From assembly GCA_965366835.1 (NCBI GenBank), contig CBDUGF010000004.1, forward strand, positions 1 to 64,000: DNA of 64,000 nucleotides, written 5' to 3'. A program made the translations under genes and the position numbers. The notes under the pieces were generated by a model. The model was not told where the DNA came from and did no database searches. It was given only the letters and a program-made list of their open reading frames with translations. Of this stretch, positions 1 to 11,056 are shown one piece after another (within the stretch, counting starts at the first letter, position 1; every line of letters begins with the position of its first letter). This DNA is from JAKGBX01 sp965366835. GTDB taxonomy: Bacteria; Pseudomonadota; Alphaproteobacteria; Rhodobacterales; Rhodobacteraceae.

Positions 1-518
<518 letters not shown>

Positions 519-538
519 GTTTCGTCTCCGGTTGTCTT

Positions 539-1408
539 TTAGAGCGCCTCAGCGCCCGAAATAATCTCAATCAGCTCGTTGGTGATGACGGCCTGACGCG
601 AACGGTTGTACTGGATGGTCAACTTGTCGATCATCTCGCCCGCGTTGCGTGTGGCGTTGTCCATTGCCGACATCCGCGCGCCCTGTTCGCTGGCCGCGTT
701 TTCCAGCAGACCGCTGAAAATCGCGGTGGCGACACCGCCGGGAAGCAGCTCGGCCAGGATCTCGTCCTGATCGGGCTCATACTCATAGACCGTGGCCGCG
801 CCGGTCTCTTCCGGGATCGGCGTCGGGATGATCTGCTGCTCCGTGGGAACCTGCGAAATCACCGATTCAAAGCGCGAGAAGAAGATCGTCGCCACATCGA
901 ATTCGCCGGTCTCGAAGCGGGCCAGCAGATCGGTGGCGATATCCTTGGCATTGGCATAGCCCAGCCGCTTCACATTGCTCAGATCGACATGGCCGACAGA
1001 CAGCTGCGAGTAATCCCGCTTCAGCTGTTCGCGCCCCTTCTTGCCGACCGTGAGGATCTTCACGGTCTTGCCGCGGGCCTGCAATTCTTCGATCCTGGCT
1101 TTCGCCAGTTTCACGATCGACGAGTTGAAGCCGCCGCAGAGCCCGCGCTCGGCGGTCATCACGACCAGCAAGTGGGTCTTGTCGGCGCCGGTGCCTTTCA
1201 GCAGCAGCGGCGCGTCGTCCGACCCGGCAGCGCTCGAAGCCACGGCCGTCAGCACCGCCGCAAACCGCTCGGTATAAGGGCGGCTTTCCTCGGCCGCGTC
1301 CTGGGCCCGGCGCAGTTTTGCCGCGGCCACCATCTGCATGGCCTTGGTGATCTTGCGGGTCGATTTGACCGACTCGATCCTGGTCTTCAGGTCCTTGAGA
1401 TTCGGCAT
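539..1408 (-). CDS. atpG: F1 ATP synthase subunit gamma
   Basis: Central rotor shaft of F1, coupling proton flow through Fo to catalysis in the alpha3beta3 ring. The 289-residue length is normal. The N terminus (MPNLKDLKTRIESVKSTRKI) and the C terminus (RQAVITNELIEIISGAEAL) match the two conserved helical ends that form the coiled coil inside the ring. The central part carries the usual ERGLCGGFN segment. It sits 13 bases after atpA and 20 bases before atpD, so one transcript is expected. Confidence 0.98.
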   Translation of the reverse strand: MPNLKDLKTRIESVKSTRKITKAMQMVAAAKLRRAQDAAEESRPYTERFAAVLTAVASSAAGSDDAPLLLKGTGADKTHLLVVMTAERGLCGGFNSSIVKLAKARIEELQARGKTVKILTVGKKGREQLKRDYSQLSVGHVDLSNVKRLGYANAKDIATDLLARFETGEFDVATIFFSRFESVISQVPTEQQIIPTPIPEETGAATVYEYEPDQDEILAELLPGGVATAIFSGLLENAASEQGARMSAMDNATRNAGEMIDKLTIQYNRSRQAVITNELIEIISGAEAL

Positions 1409-1421
1409 TGCCTATCTCCCT

Positions 1422-2960
<1,539 letters not shown>

Positions 2961-3521
2961 TTATCCGACCTCTTTCATTGCGTTCTGGAGAGAGTTGAGG
3001 TGCGAGCGGATCGACGTGTCGATCATCTTCGAACCCACTTTGACAACAAGACCGCCGATGAGACTCTCATCAACGGTCGCTTTGATAATCACGTCCTTGC
3101 CGACGCTGGCCTTGAGCGATTTGGCGAGCTTGTCGCTCTGTGCCTTGGTCAGCGCCTTGGCGCTCACCACCTCGGCGGTCACCTCGCCCTTGTCCTCGGC
3201 TACGGCGGCGCGCAGCGCGGTGGTCAGTTGCGGCAAAACGAAGAGACGGCGTTTCGACGCCATCAGGCCCAGCGTGTTGGCCATCATCGCCGACAGGCCC
3301 ATCTTCTTGGCGATGGCGGCGACGGCCGTCGCCTGTTCGGTGCGCGAATAGACCGGCGAATGGATCAATGCATTGAAATCCGCGCTTTCGGCCATGGCGG
3401 CGTCAAGTGCGGCGATATCGGCCTCGAGGGCCTTCACGACTTTGTCTTGCTTGGCCAGGTCAAACACGGCGGTGGCATAGCGCGCAGCAATGCCGGAGGA
3501 GATCGAAGCTGGTTCGGACAC
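2961..3521 (-). CDS. atpH: F1 ATP synthase subunit delta (OSCP-type stator protein)
   Basis: Delta subunit linking the peripheral stalk to the top of F1. An open frame extends upstream to 3638, but the family's start (SEPASISSGIAARYATAVFD) begins at a GTG at 3521. That gives 186 residues, the usual length, with an AAAGGGTGG ribosome site just upstream, so I chose the GTG. The upstream extension is proline- and arginine-rich and looks like leader DNA read as protein. It is the first gene of the atp operon seen here. Confidence 0.95.
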   Translation of the reverse strand: MSEPASISSGIAARYATAVFDLAKQDKVVKALEADIAALDAAMAESADFNALIHSPVYSRTEQATAVAAIAKKMGLSAMMANTLGLMASKRRLFVLPQLTTALRAAVAEDKGEVTAEVVSAKALTKAQSDKLAKSLKASVGKDVIIKATVDESLIGGLVVKVGSKMIDTSIRSHLNSLQNAMKEVG

Positions 3522-3974
3522 GTCCACCCTTTCGATTTTATTGGCCCCGGGTGGTCGCAAACCCCTCGCGGCGCAAAAGCGCGTTAGCGCTTGTGCCGGA
3601 AGGGGCGGCCCGAGGGCGTGTGGCAGCCTTGCATTCACAAAGCGTCGAAAATCGAGACGGATGTAGCAGAGCCTCGCTGGCCTAGCAACCTGCTATGAAG
3701 AATCGGGGTCAAGATGGAGATCTTTGTTTTTCAATGCTTTAGCCCAAGTGCGACCGTTTGTGCCCGCGGTTTTGACAAAAAACTGCGGTCCCGAGGCGCT
3801 TTTTGACGAATCCCGCCCTGCGACACGCGGCCAGCCGTTAACGCTATCACCGCGAAACCGCCAGGCACCCCGCCCCCGACGCAGCCACGTCCCGGTGAAA
3901 TTGCAATGCTCTCTTGGCGGCGGAGCCGGCTTCGGGCATTAGTGGAAATGCGTTGCAAGTGTGGCCCTGATGGC
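3522..3974. other. Non-coding gap: atp operon leader and promoter region
   Basis: This gap lies between divergently transcribed genes and I see no convincing coding frame in it. Toward atpH there is an imperfect hairpin at 3573-3596 (core AAGCGC-GTTA-GCGCTT) that would lie in the atp mRNA leader. A possible sigma-70-type promoter reads toward atpH near 3683-3712. The segment 3713-3800 is locally AT-rich and could hold the promoter of the plus-strand gene at 3975. Confidence 0.5.
3683..3712 (-). promoter_or_regulatory. Candidate promoter of the atp operon
   Basis: On the minus strand, TTGACC (3712-3707) is followed after 18 bases by TTGCTA (3688-3683). This is a reasonable -35/-10 pair for an alphaproteobacterial housekeeping sigma factor. 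It would give a leader of about 155 bases before atpH. This is pattern matching only; the start point is not known. Confidence 0.35.
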
Positions 3975-4784
3975 ATGACAGATTTTCTCGTCGCTGAACA
4001 AACCGTGTGTGTTATTCCCGGTTTCGATCCGCTGGAAGACGTTCTCGTGATTGCCCTTCCCGAGGACCGGGACGGCGGGCTGGATCATGCCTTGTCGTTT
4101 CGCCGCATCGCGGCGCGGCCCGGAGCGCAGCCAGCGCTGGAAGTCGGCCTCACCCACAAGGCCAGCGGGGCGCGGTTCCGCGTCCGTTTGCCCGGTGTCA
4201 CCCGGCTGCCAGCCGATGCGATTGCGGTCCTCTCGCTCAGCGATGCCGGACAGCTCATAAGGCCACGGCTCGGCCAGGACGGCGCCATGCTCACCGGCGA
4301 AAGGCTCCACCCCGCGACCAGGTCGATGGCTGCGGGCAAACCGGGCGCCGCCCGCAAGCTGGCCTTCGTCCACCGCCACAGCTGGCATCTCGATGGCCCG
4401 CCGTCCGAACGGTTCTTCGATCTGTCGAATCCAGCCTCCGAGCTCACGATCACGCTGAAAGACGATACCGGCGGCGCGATCTATGCCATCCGCCTTACCG
4501 AAACCGGCAGTGCCGAACCCGGCAGCGCCGACAGGCACTGTTCGATCGTGCTGGCCCAGACTGCGCCGGGCACGCCCCAGCTGACGCCCTCGCTGCTCGG
4601 CCAATGGGTCGAAAATCGCCTCGGCAGCGTCCGGTTCCGCGCCATCGCCTGGATCTGGCTGGGCAACAAAGGCCACTACACCGATCCCGACAGCGGCACG
4701 CCGCGCACCTTCGGGCAGATCAACGACAGCCCTCAGCTCACCATTCACGGCAAGATCGCCGGCTCCATCGCGATCGACCGCTAG
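3975..4784 (+). CDS. Hypothetical protein with an N-terminal GFDPLEDVLVI motif
   Basis: I do not recognise a named family. The 269-residue frame has strong G/C preference at third positions, unlike the competing antisense frame. The ATG at 3975 gives the start MTDFLVAEQTVCVIPGFDP; an in-frame ATG at 3948 is possible and neither has a clear ribosome site. The segment IPGFDPLEDVLVIALP resembles the F-D-P-x-x-D-x-L motif often seen near calcium-binding secreted proteins of Rhodobacterales, but no RTX repeats, signal peptide or membrane segment are visible. The C-terminal half (WVENRLGSVRFRAIAWIWLG) looks globular. It stands alone, upstream of a convergent methyltransferase. Confidence 0.7.
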   Translation: MTDFLVAEQTVCVIPGFDPLEDVLVIALPEDRDGGLDHALSFRRIAARPGAQPALEVGLTHKASGARFRVRLPGVTRLPADAIAVLSLSDAGQLIRPRLGQDGAMLTGERLHPATRSMAAGKPGAARKLAFVHRHSWHLDGPPSERFFDLSNPASELTITLKDDTGGAIYAIRLTETGSAEPGSADRHCSIVLAQTAPGTPQLTPSLLGQWVENRLGSVRFRAIAWIWLGNKGHYTDPDSGTPRTFGQINDSPQLTIHGKIAGSIAIDR

Positions 4785-5046
4785 GAGCGTCCCTCTGAGC
4801 CCGCATCGCCATGCCGACCGGAGACTACCCGACCGGGGCAAGGGCGATGGCTGGCAGGCCGGATTGTGGCCAGCTTCCCGAAGCGCATCGCAATTCTGCG
4901 GGGTCGCAAGTGCTCGTTGACGGATTGCTGCACCTTTCCATCCGGATACGGCGGGCACAACGCCGGCGAAGAAACCGACTGACAGCCAAACCGCTTCAGG
5001 CATCCCGCCGATGGCAACAGAGCCCTGCTCGCCTGCCCGCGCTGCC

Positions 5047-5784
5047 TCACGCCGGGGTCGGCTTGGGCTTTGGCGACAGGATCGAGATCGGCTTGCGCAC
5101 CCGCTCGCCCAATCCTCCGGTGGGCGCAGGCACCCGTTTGGAGGCTTCCACCATCAGAACCCCGCCCGCCGCGATCACAGGTATGGCCCGCCCCGTGCGC
5201 TCCCAGAAGCCCGCCGTCTTGCGCCAGAACCGCCGCGCACTGGGTGGCTGATAAAGCGTCGTGTGCTGCTCCTCGGTCAGAAAGCCGTGGCTCTTGAGCT
5301 GGGCATCGAGCTGGCCCAGCGAATAGGGCCGGCCATAGCCGAACGGCGTCGCGTCGCTGCGGCTCCACAGACCCGCGCGGTTGGGCACGATGACCAGCGC
5401 CTTGCCCCCCGGCCCCAGCACCCGCAGACATTCCTCCAGAACCGCGCCGGGCATTTCGCTGGTCTCGAGCCCGTGCAGCAGGACCAGCTTGTCGACATGG
5501 CCGGTCTCGATCGGCCACATCGTCTCTTCGCTCAGCACGCTCACATTGGGCTCACCCGCAGGCCAGGGCATCACCCCCTGCGGCCCCGGCATCAGCGCGA
5601 TTACCCTGCGCGCATCGCCCAGATAGGGCCTCAGCAGCGGCACGGCAAAGCCGAACCCGACCACGGTCTGACCATGCGCTTCGGGCCACATCTCCAGCAT
5701 CTTGTCGCGGATCACCTTCTGCGCCGCACGCCCCAGCGTGCTGCGGTAATAGAAGTTGCGAAGATCCTGCACGTCCAAGTGCAT
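5047..5784 (-). CDS. SAM-dependent methyltransferase (class I), substrate unknown
   Basis: The 245-residue protein has a class I methyltransferase layout. A degenerate motif I (TVVGFGFAVPLLRPYLG) lies at about residues 40-56, the motif IV-like VDKLVLLHGLE near 97, and the typical LRVLGPGGKALVIVPNRAGLWS segment near 120-140. That last segment resembles UbiE/Methyltransf_11 proteins. No substrate can be read from the sequence. It is divergent from gloB, with a structured repeat between them. Confidence 0.85.
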   Translation of the reverse strand: MHLDVQDLRNFYYRSTLGRAAQKVIRDKMLEMWPEAHGQTVVGFGFAVPLLRPYLGDARRVIALMPGPQGVMPWPAGEPNVSVLSEETMWPIETGHVDKLVLLHGLETSEMPGAVLEECLRVLGPGGKALVIVPNRAGLWSRSDATPFGYGRPYSLGQLDAQLKSHGFLTEEQHTTLYQPPSARRFWRKTAGFWERTGRAIPVIAAGGVLMVEASKRVPAPTGGLGERVRKPISILSPKPKPTPA

Positions 5785-5821
5785 TGCAGCCCGGCTCCCG
5801 ATCGGTCACTCTAGGCGCGAC

Positions 5822-5937
5822 TAAAGCGTTCCGAGATAACTTGAACCACGAGTTCATCTCGAAACGCCCACAACATAAGTTGGTTTCGCGCGTTTCGGGT
5901 TTTAGTAAGTGTCTCAACTTAAACCCGCCACGCTTTA
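5822..5937. repeat. Structured inverted-repeat element upstream of gloB
   Basis: TAAAGCG at 5822-5828 is matched by CGCTTTA at 5931-5937, enclosing two further hairpins. The first, 5826-5867, pairs GCGTTCCGAGAT with ATCTCGAAACGC (one mismatch) and continues with AACT/AGTT. The second, 5896-5927, pairs CGGGTTT with AAACCCG and AAGT with ACTT. It could be a small non-autonomous repeat, a structured leader of gloB, or a regulator-binding region. From memory similar sequences are widespread in Roseobacter genomes, which I could not check. Confidence 0.6.
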
Positions 5938-5961
5938 AACACCACTACCCGGGAAAAATCC

Positions 5962-6732
5962 ATGACCCTCGATCTCGTCACCCTGCCCTGCCTGTCCGAC
6001 AACTACTGCTTCCTGATGCATTGTTCCGAATCCGGCGACACCGCCGTGATCGACGTGCCCGAAGCCGCGCCGGTGGCTGCCGAGCTGAAAAAGCGCGGCT
6101 GGACCCTGACCCATGTGCTGCTCACCCATCACCATCATGACCACATAGAAGGCCTTGAAGAGCTTCAGAAAGACTGGCCCGACGCGGTGGTGATCGGCGC
6201 CGAGGCCGATGCCCACCGGCTGCCGCCGCTCGATCTGAAGGTGAAAGAGGGCGACACCATCACTGTCGGCATTGAATGGGTGCGGGTGCTGGATGTCTCG
6301 GGCCACACCATGGGCCACATCGCCTATCACTTCCCCGAAAGCGGGGTGGTGTTCACCGGCGACAGCCTGATGGCGCTTGGCTGTGGGCGGCTGTTCGAAG
6401 GCAAACCGCCGCGAATGTATGAGAGCCTGCAAAAGCTCGCCGCGCTCGACCCCGAAACACTGGTCTGCTCGGGCCACGAATACACCGCCGCCAACGCCAG
6501 GTTCGCGCTCAGCATCGAGCCGGGCAACGCCGCCCTGCAAGCACGCGCCAAGGATACCGACAAACTGCGCGCCGCCGGCATGTTCACCGTGCCCTCCACC
6601 CTGCGACTCGAACTCGAAACCAACCCGTTCTTGCGCAGCCATGTGCCCGAGGTGCAGCAATCGGTCGACCTGCCCAACGCCGATCCGGTCGCCGTCTTCG
6701 CCGCCGTACGCAAGGCCAAGGACAATTTCTGA
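5962..6732 (+). CDS. gloB: Hydroxyacylglutathione hydrolase (glyoxalase II)
   Basis: Hydrolyses S-D-lactoylglutathione to D-lactate and glutathione, the second step of methylglyoxal detoxification in the cytoplasm. It has 256 residues. The metallo-beta-lactamase metal-binding motif THHHHDHIEG lies near residues 53-62, followed by GHTMGHIAYH, FTGDSLMALGCGRLFEG and CSGHEYTAANARFA, which supply the other metal ligands. The C-terminal HAGH domain ends VAVFAAVRKAKDNF. The start at 5962 lacks a strong ribosome site. tag follows 40 bases later on the same strand. Confidence 0.97.
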   Translation: MTLDLVTLPCLSDNYCFLMHCSESGDTAVIDVPEAAPVAAELKKRGWTLTHVLLTHHHHDHIEGLEELQKDWPDAVVIGAEADAHRLPPLDLKVKEGDTITVGIEWVRVLDVSGHTMGHIAYHFPESGVVFTGDSLMALGCGRLFEGKPPRMYESLQKLAALDPETLVCSGHEYTAANARFALSIEPGNAALQARAKDTDKLRAAGMFTVPSTLRLELETNPFLRSHVPEVQQSVDLPNADPVAVFAAVRKAKDNF

Positions 6733-6771
6733 CCCCGCGCACCGATCCGGACCAGCCCGAGGAGCCACCCG

Positions 6772-7377
6772 ATGACCCAGACCGCCCCCGGCCCCGACAA
6801 TCAGCCGCGCTGCACCTGGTGCGTCGGCTATGACCCGTTCATCCCCTATCACGACACCGAATGGGGTTTCCCGGTCGATGATGATGTCCGGCTGTTCGAA
6901 AAGCTCTGCCTCGAGTCGTTTCAATCGGGTCTGAGCTGGCGCACCATCCTCGACAAGCGCGAGAATTTCCGCGCCGCCTTTGCCGGGTTCGATTACAATG
7001 CCGTGGCCGGCTTCGGCGAAGCCGATGTCGAACGCCTCCTGCAAGACGCGGGCATTGTCCGCCATCGCGGCAAGATCGAAGCGGTGATCAACAACGCGAG
7101 CCGCGCCCAGGAAATCGTCGCCGAGTTCGGCTCGCTGGCGTGTTTCATCTGGTCTTTCGAGCCTCCCGCAGGCGAGATCGACCCGCCGCAATCCCTCACC
7201 ACCTCGCCCGCCTCGCACGCCCTGTCGAAAGAATTGAAAAGGCGGGGCTGGAAATTCGTCGGCCCCACCACCATCTTTGCCTTCATGCAGTCGATGGGGC
7301 TGTTCAACGATCACGCCCCCGGCTGCGCCATCCGGCCCGCCGTCGATGCCGCCCGCCGGAAGTTCGTGCGTCCCTGA
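6772..7377 (+). CDS. tag: DNA-3-methyladenine glycosylase I
   Basis: Base-excision repair enzyme removing 3-methyladenine from alkylated DNA. The 201-residue protein has the family's zinc ligands (RCTWC at the start, and H/C in NDHAPGC near the end) and the conserved segments YHDTEWGFP, ESFQSGLSWRTIL and a WKFVGPTTIFAFMQSMG segment. A GAGGAGCC ribosome site precedes the ATG at 6772. It is probably co-transcribed with gloB. Confidence 0.97.
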   Translation: MTQTAPGPDNQPRCTWCVGYDPFIPYHDTEWGFPVDDDVRLFEKLCLESFQSGLSWRTILDKRENFRAAFAGFDYNAVAGFGEADVERLLQDAGIVRHRGKIEAVINNASRAQEIVAEFGSLACFIWSFEPPAGEIDPPQSLTTSPASHALSKELKRRGWKFVGPTTIFAFMQSMGLFNDHAPGCAIRPAVDAARRKFVRP

Positions 7378-7579
7378 CGTGTTTTCTCCCTCCAACCCTC
7401 GAAAAACCCTGCGAAATCACGATTTGTATCCTTTTTCGGTCTCACTTTCCGTAAATGTGATCGCGATTTCCCAGAAAAACCTTGAAGACGTGCCTCAATC
7501 GACCAAACTTTAACTATATGAGGCCATGATCGTACGGAGAGTCATTTCCGACGGCACAGCAGAAAGGAGCATGGGGAAC

Positions 7580-9898
7580 ATGCCTTCATTCTCGACAACG
7601 CTTGAGCAGGCTATTCACGGCGCGCTGGCGCTGGCCAATGCCCGCCGACATGAATTCGCAACGCTGGAGCATCTGCTGCTGGCCCTCCTTGATGAGCCCG
7701 ATGCGATCCGCGTGATGCAGGCCTGTTCGGTCGATCTCGAAGAATTGCGCCAGACCCTGGTGGAATTCATCGAAGAGGATCTGAGCAATCTCGTCACCGA
7801 GATCGACGGCTCCGAAGCCGTGCCCACCGCTGCGTTCCAGCGCGTGATCCAGCGCGCCGCGATCCATGTGCAATCCTCCGGGCGCACCGAAGTCACCGGC
7901 GCCAACGTGTTGGTTGCGATCTTCGCCGAGCGCGAATCCAACGCCGCCTATTTCCTTCAGGAACAGGACATGACCCGCTATGACGCGGTGAATTTCATCG
8001 CCCATGGCGTGGCCAAGGATCCGGCATTCGGCGAATCCCGCCCGGTCCAGGGCGCCGATATCGAGGAAGAGGCCCAGATCCCGCCCGAATCCGACGGTAA
8101 GGACAGCGCGCTTGGCAAATACTGCGTCGATCTCAACGACAAGGCCCGCAACGGCGATGTCGATCCGCTGATCGGGCGCAGTCACGAGGTCGAACGCTGC
8201 ATCCAGGTGCTGTGCCGCCGCCGCAAGAACAATCCGCTTCTGGTCGGCGATCCCGGCGTCGGCAAGACCGCCATCGCCGAAGGGCTGGCTTACAAGATCG
8301 TCAAGGGCGAAACCCCCGAAGTGCTTTCGGAAACCACGATTTTTTCGCTCGACATGGGCGCGCTCCTGGCCGGCACCCGCTATCGCGGCGACTTCGAGGA
8401 ACGGCTCAAGGCGGTGGTGAACGAACTCGAAGACCATCCCGACGCGGTGCTCTTCATCGACGAGATTCACACCGTGATCGGCGCCGGTGCCACATCCGGC
8501 GGCGCGATGGATGCCTCCAACCTGCTGAAGCCCGCGCTTCAGGGCGGCAAGCTGCGCTGCATGGGCTCGACCACCTACAAGGAATTCCGCCAGCATTTCG
8601 AGAAGGACCGCGCCCTGTCGCGCCGGTTCCAGAAGATCGACGTCAACGAGCCTTCGGTTGATGACACGGTGAAAATCCTCAAGGGCCTCAAGCCCTATTT
8701 CGAGGAACATCACGGCGTCAAATACACCGCCGAGGCGATCAAGACCGCTGTGGAACTTTCGGCGCGCTACATCAACGACCGCAAGCTGCCCGACAAGGCG
8801 ATCGACGTGATCGACGAGGCCGGCGCAGCCCAGCATCTGGTTGCCAAGGCAAAGCGGCGCAAGTCCATCGGCGTCAAGGAGATCGAGGAGATCGTGGCGA
8901 AAATCGCCCGGATTCCGCCGAAAACCGTCTCCAAGGATGACAGCGCCGTGCTCAAGGATCTCGAAAAGTCGCTCAAGCGCGTGGTGTTCGGCCAGGACGC
9001 AGCCATCGAGAACCTCGCTTCGGCGATCAAACTGGCCCGTGCCGGGCTGCGCGAGCCGGAAAAACCGATCGGCAACTATCTCTTCACCGGACCCACCGGC
9101 GTCGGCAAGACCGAGGTGGCGCGTCAGCTGGCCGATACGCTCGGCCTCGAGCTTATCCGCTTCGACATGTCGGAATACATGGAGAAACACGCGGTTTCGC
9201 GCCTGATCGGCGCGCCTCCGGGCTATGTCGGCTTCGATCAGGGCGGCATGCTCACCGATGGCGTCGACCAGAACCCGCATTGCGTGCTCCTGCTCGACGA
9301 AATGGAAAAGGCACACCCGGATGTCTACAACATCCTGTTGCAGGTGATGGACCACGGCAAGCTGACCGATCACAATGGTCGCACCACCGATTTTCGCAAC
9401 GTGATCCTGATAATGACGTCGAACGCGGGCGCCTCCGAAATGGCCAAGTCCGCCATCGGGTTCGGTCGTGATCGTCGGGAAGGCGAAGACACCGCTGCTG
9501 TCGAGCGCACTTTCACGCCGGAATTCCGCAACCGGCTCGATGCTATCGTGTCCTTCGCGCCGCTTGGCAAAGAGGTGATCCTGCAAGTGGTCGAGAAGTT
9601 CGTGCTGCAACTCGAAGCGCAGCTGCTCGACCGCGGTGTCGCCATCGAGCTGACCCGCAAGGCCGCCGAATGGCTGGCCGACAAGGGCTATGACGACAAG
9701 ATGGGCGCGCGCCCGCTGGCCCGGACGATACAGGAATATATCAAGAAGCCGCTGGCGGAAGAACTGCTCTTCGGCAAGCTCGCCAAGGGCGGTATCGTCA
9801 AGGTCGGGGTCAAGGCGGGCAAGATCGACCTCACCATCGAAGGCCCGCAAAACCCGCGGATCAAGGGCGACAAGCCGCCTTTGCTCACCGCCGATTGA
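7580..9898 (+). CDS. clpA: ATP-dependent Clp protease ATP-binding subunit ClpA
   Basis: AAA+ unfoldase that feeds substrates to ClpP. The frame opens at 7526, but the AGGAG site at 7565-7569 sits 10 bases before the ATG at 7580, giving MPSFSTTLEQAIHGALALAN, the usual ClpA N-domain start (772 residues). The first AAA module has GDPGVGKT and the Walker B segment VLFIDEIHTVIGAG. The second has GPTGVGKTEVARQ and the ClpP-docking IGF in KSAIGFGRD. A CTTGAAG at 7481 upstream might be part of a heat-shock promoter, weakly. clpS is not adjacent, unlike in many relatives. Confidence 0.97.
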   Translation: MPSFSTTLEQAIHGALALANARRHEFATLEHLLLALLDEPDAIRVMQACSVDLEELRQTLVEFIEEDLSNLVTEIDGSEAVPTAAFQRVIQRAAIHVQSSGRTEVTGANVLVAIFAERESNAAYFLQEQDMTRYDAVNFIAHGVAKDPAFGESRPVQGADIEEEAQIPPESDGKDSALGKYCVDLNDKARNGDVDPLIGRSHEVERCIQVLCRRRKNNPLLVGDPGVGKTAIAEGLAYKIVKGETPEVLSETTIFSLDMGALLAGTRYRGDFEERLKAVVNELEDHPDAVLFIDEIHTVIGAGATSGGAMDASNLLKPALQGGKLRCMGSTTYKEFRQHFEKDRALSRRFQKIDVNEPSVDDTVKILKGLKPYFEEHHGVKYTAEAIKTAVELSARYINDRKLPDKAIDVIDEAGAAQHLVAKAKRRKSIGVKEIEEIVAKIARIPPKTVSKDDSAVLKDLEKSLKRVVFGQDAAIENLASAIKLARAGLREPEKPIGNYLFTGPTGVGKTEVARQLADTLGLELIRFDMSEYMEKHAVSRLIGAPPGYVGFDQGGMLTDGVDQNPHCVLLLDEMEKAHPDVYNILLQVMDHGKLTDHNGRTTDFRNVILIMTSNAGASEMAKSAIGFGRDRREGEDTAAVERTFTPEFRNRLDAIVSFAPLGKEVILQVVEKFVLQLEAQLLDRGVAIELTRKAAEWLADKGYDDKMGARPLARTIQEYIKKPLAEELLFGKLAKGGIVKVGVKAGKIDLTIEGPQNPRIKGDKPPLLTAD

Positions 9899-9914
9899 GT
9901 CGGGGCGCGCTCAG

Positions 9915-10982
9915 GTGAGCCTGAGGCCGGGCGATCATACAGACATTTCGGCGCGCGCCCCTTGGGTGCGCGCCTTTTTCCTGGCCCTTGTGACGGTCGG
10001 CGTCGTCCTCGCCGCCCCCCTGCGCGCCGATCTCCCCGCACCCAAACCGCCTCTGCCAAGCGTTTCGAACCCGCCTGCCCTGACCCAGCCGATCGACTGC
10101 ATCGTCGGAGAAACCTGCTATATCCAGAATTATGTCGATGCCGATCCCGGCCCGGCGGCGCGCGATTTCCGCTGCAATCCGCTGAGCTATGATGGCCACA
10201 AAGGCACCGATTTCGCCGTTCCCAGCCGGGCGGAAATAGCAAGCGGCGTCACCGTCACCGCCGCCGCCAGGGGCCGTGTGCGCGGCGTGCGCGACGGCAT
10301 GGAAGACGGCGCCTTTCTCACCGACCCGGAAAGCGTCAAGGAGACCGAATGCGGCAACGGGCTGGTGATCGACCACGGACGCGGCTGGGAAACGCAGTAT
10401 TGCCACCTGCGCAAGGGCAGCCTGCTGGTGAAGCCCGGCCAGCAGGTCGAGAACGGCACGCCGCTCGGTCTCGTCGGGCAATCCGGGCTGGCCGAATTTC
10501 CGCATCTGCATTTCTCCGTACGCTACCTCGGCAAGCCGGTCGATCCGTTCAATCCCGACGGGCTCGATGCCTGCGCCCTGCCGCCGCCGGTCTCGCTATG
10601 GCAGGATCATCCCCCCGCCTACATCCCGGGTGGCGTGCTTCTGGCCGGGTTCGGGGCGCATCTGCCCAAGCTCGAAACCATCCGCGATGGCGGCGCCGCC
10701 GCTGACATCCTGCCCGCAGACAGCGCCGAGTTGCTGCTCTGGGGCTATTTTTTCGGCGCCCGCGCCGGCGATCTGGTGCGCATAAGCTTCCGCGGCCCTG
10801 CCGGTTTCAGCCACAGCCGCGACTACACCGTCGAGCGCAACCTCGCGCTCATGTCGCGCGCCGCGTCCAAACGCCGTGGTGCCACGTCCTGGTCACCCGG
10901 CATTTATACCGGCAGCGTTACCCTACGGCGCGGCAATACTGTCCTTGGCGAGAAGACCGCCACGGTCGGGATCATCCCCTGA
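9915..10982 (+). CDS. M23 family metallopeptidase (LytM-type), exported
   Basis: Predicted periplasmic peptidoglycan endopeptidase or EnvC-like activator. The zinc motifs are visible: HKGTDF at the start of the domain, and PHLHFSVRYLGKPVDPFNPD with the H-x-H pair. The GNGLVIDHGRGWETQYCHL core lies between them. About 20 hydrophobic residues (AFFLALVTVGVVLAAPLRA) form a signal peptide. The start is uncertain: GTG at 9915 gives 355 residues, while GTG at 9966 would start right at the signal peptide. Neither has a good ribosome site. A terminator-like hairpin (9950-9979) overlaps this N-terminal coding region. It lies 16 bases after clpA. Confidence 0.85.
   Translation: MSLRPGDHTDISARAPWVRAFFLALVTVGVVLAAPLRADLPAPKPPLPSVSNPPALTQPIDCIVGETCYIQNYVDADPGPAARDFRCNPLSYDGHKGTDFAVPSRAEIASGVTVTAAARGRVRGVRDGMEDGAFLTDPESVKETECGNGLVIDHGRGWETQYCHLRKGSLLVKPGQQVENGTPLGLVGQSGLAEFPHLHFSVRYLGKPVDPFNPDGLDACALPPPVSLWQDHPPAYIPGGVLLAGFGAHLPKLETIRDGGAAADILPADSAELLLWGYFFGARAGDLVRISFRGPAGFSHSRDYTVERNLALMSRAASKRRGATSWSPGIYTGSVTLRRGNTVLGEKTATVGIIP
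9950..9979 (+). terminator. Rho-independent terminator-like hairpin after clpA
   Basis: GGCGCGCGCCC (9950-9960), loop CTT, GGGTGCGCGCC (9964-9974) and a TTTTT run (9975-9979) form an 11-pair stem with one G-T wobble. It is well placed to end clpA transcription 52 bases after the stop, yet it lies inside the apparent start of the following M23 peptidase gene. Confidence 0.75.
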
Positions 10983-11056
10983 CCCATCGCTTTTCCTGGA
11001 TAACTACTGATGCCCCGCAGCGCGCGCCAAGGCATCGCCCGTCGGCAGAGCGCCGT

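Noticed and set aside
3939..5003. 354-residue minus-strand open frame opposite the gene at 3975
   Set aside because: The plus-strand frame has better third-position G/C preference and a more protein-like composition. The minus frame is rich in G, A and R and starts without a ribosome site.
7378..7579. clpS in front of clpA
   Set aside because: No frame in this gap resembles the ClpS adaptor; it must lie elsewhere if present.
7586..9850. 754-residue open frame on the minus strand across clpA
   Set aside because: It is the antisense shadow of clpA; high GC content leaves long open antisense frames. No recognisable motifs.
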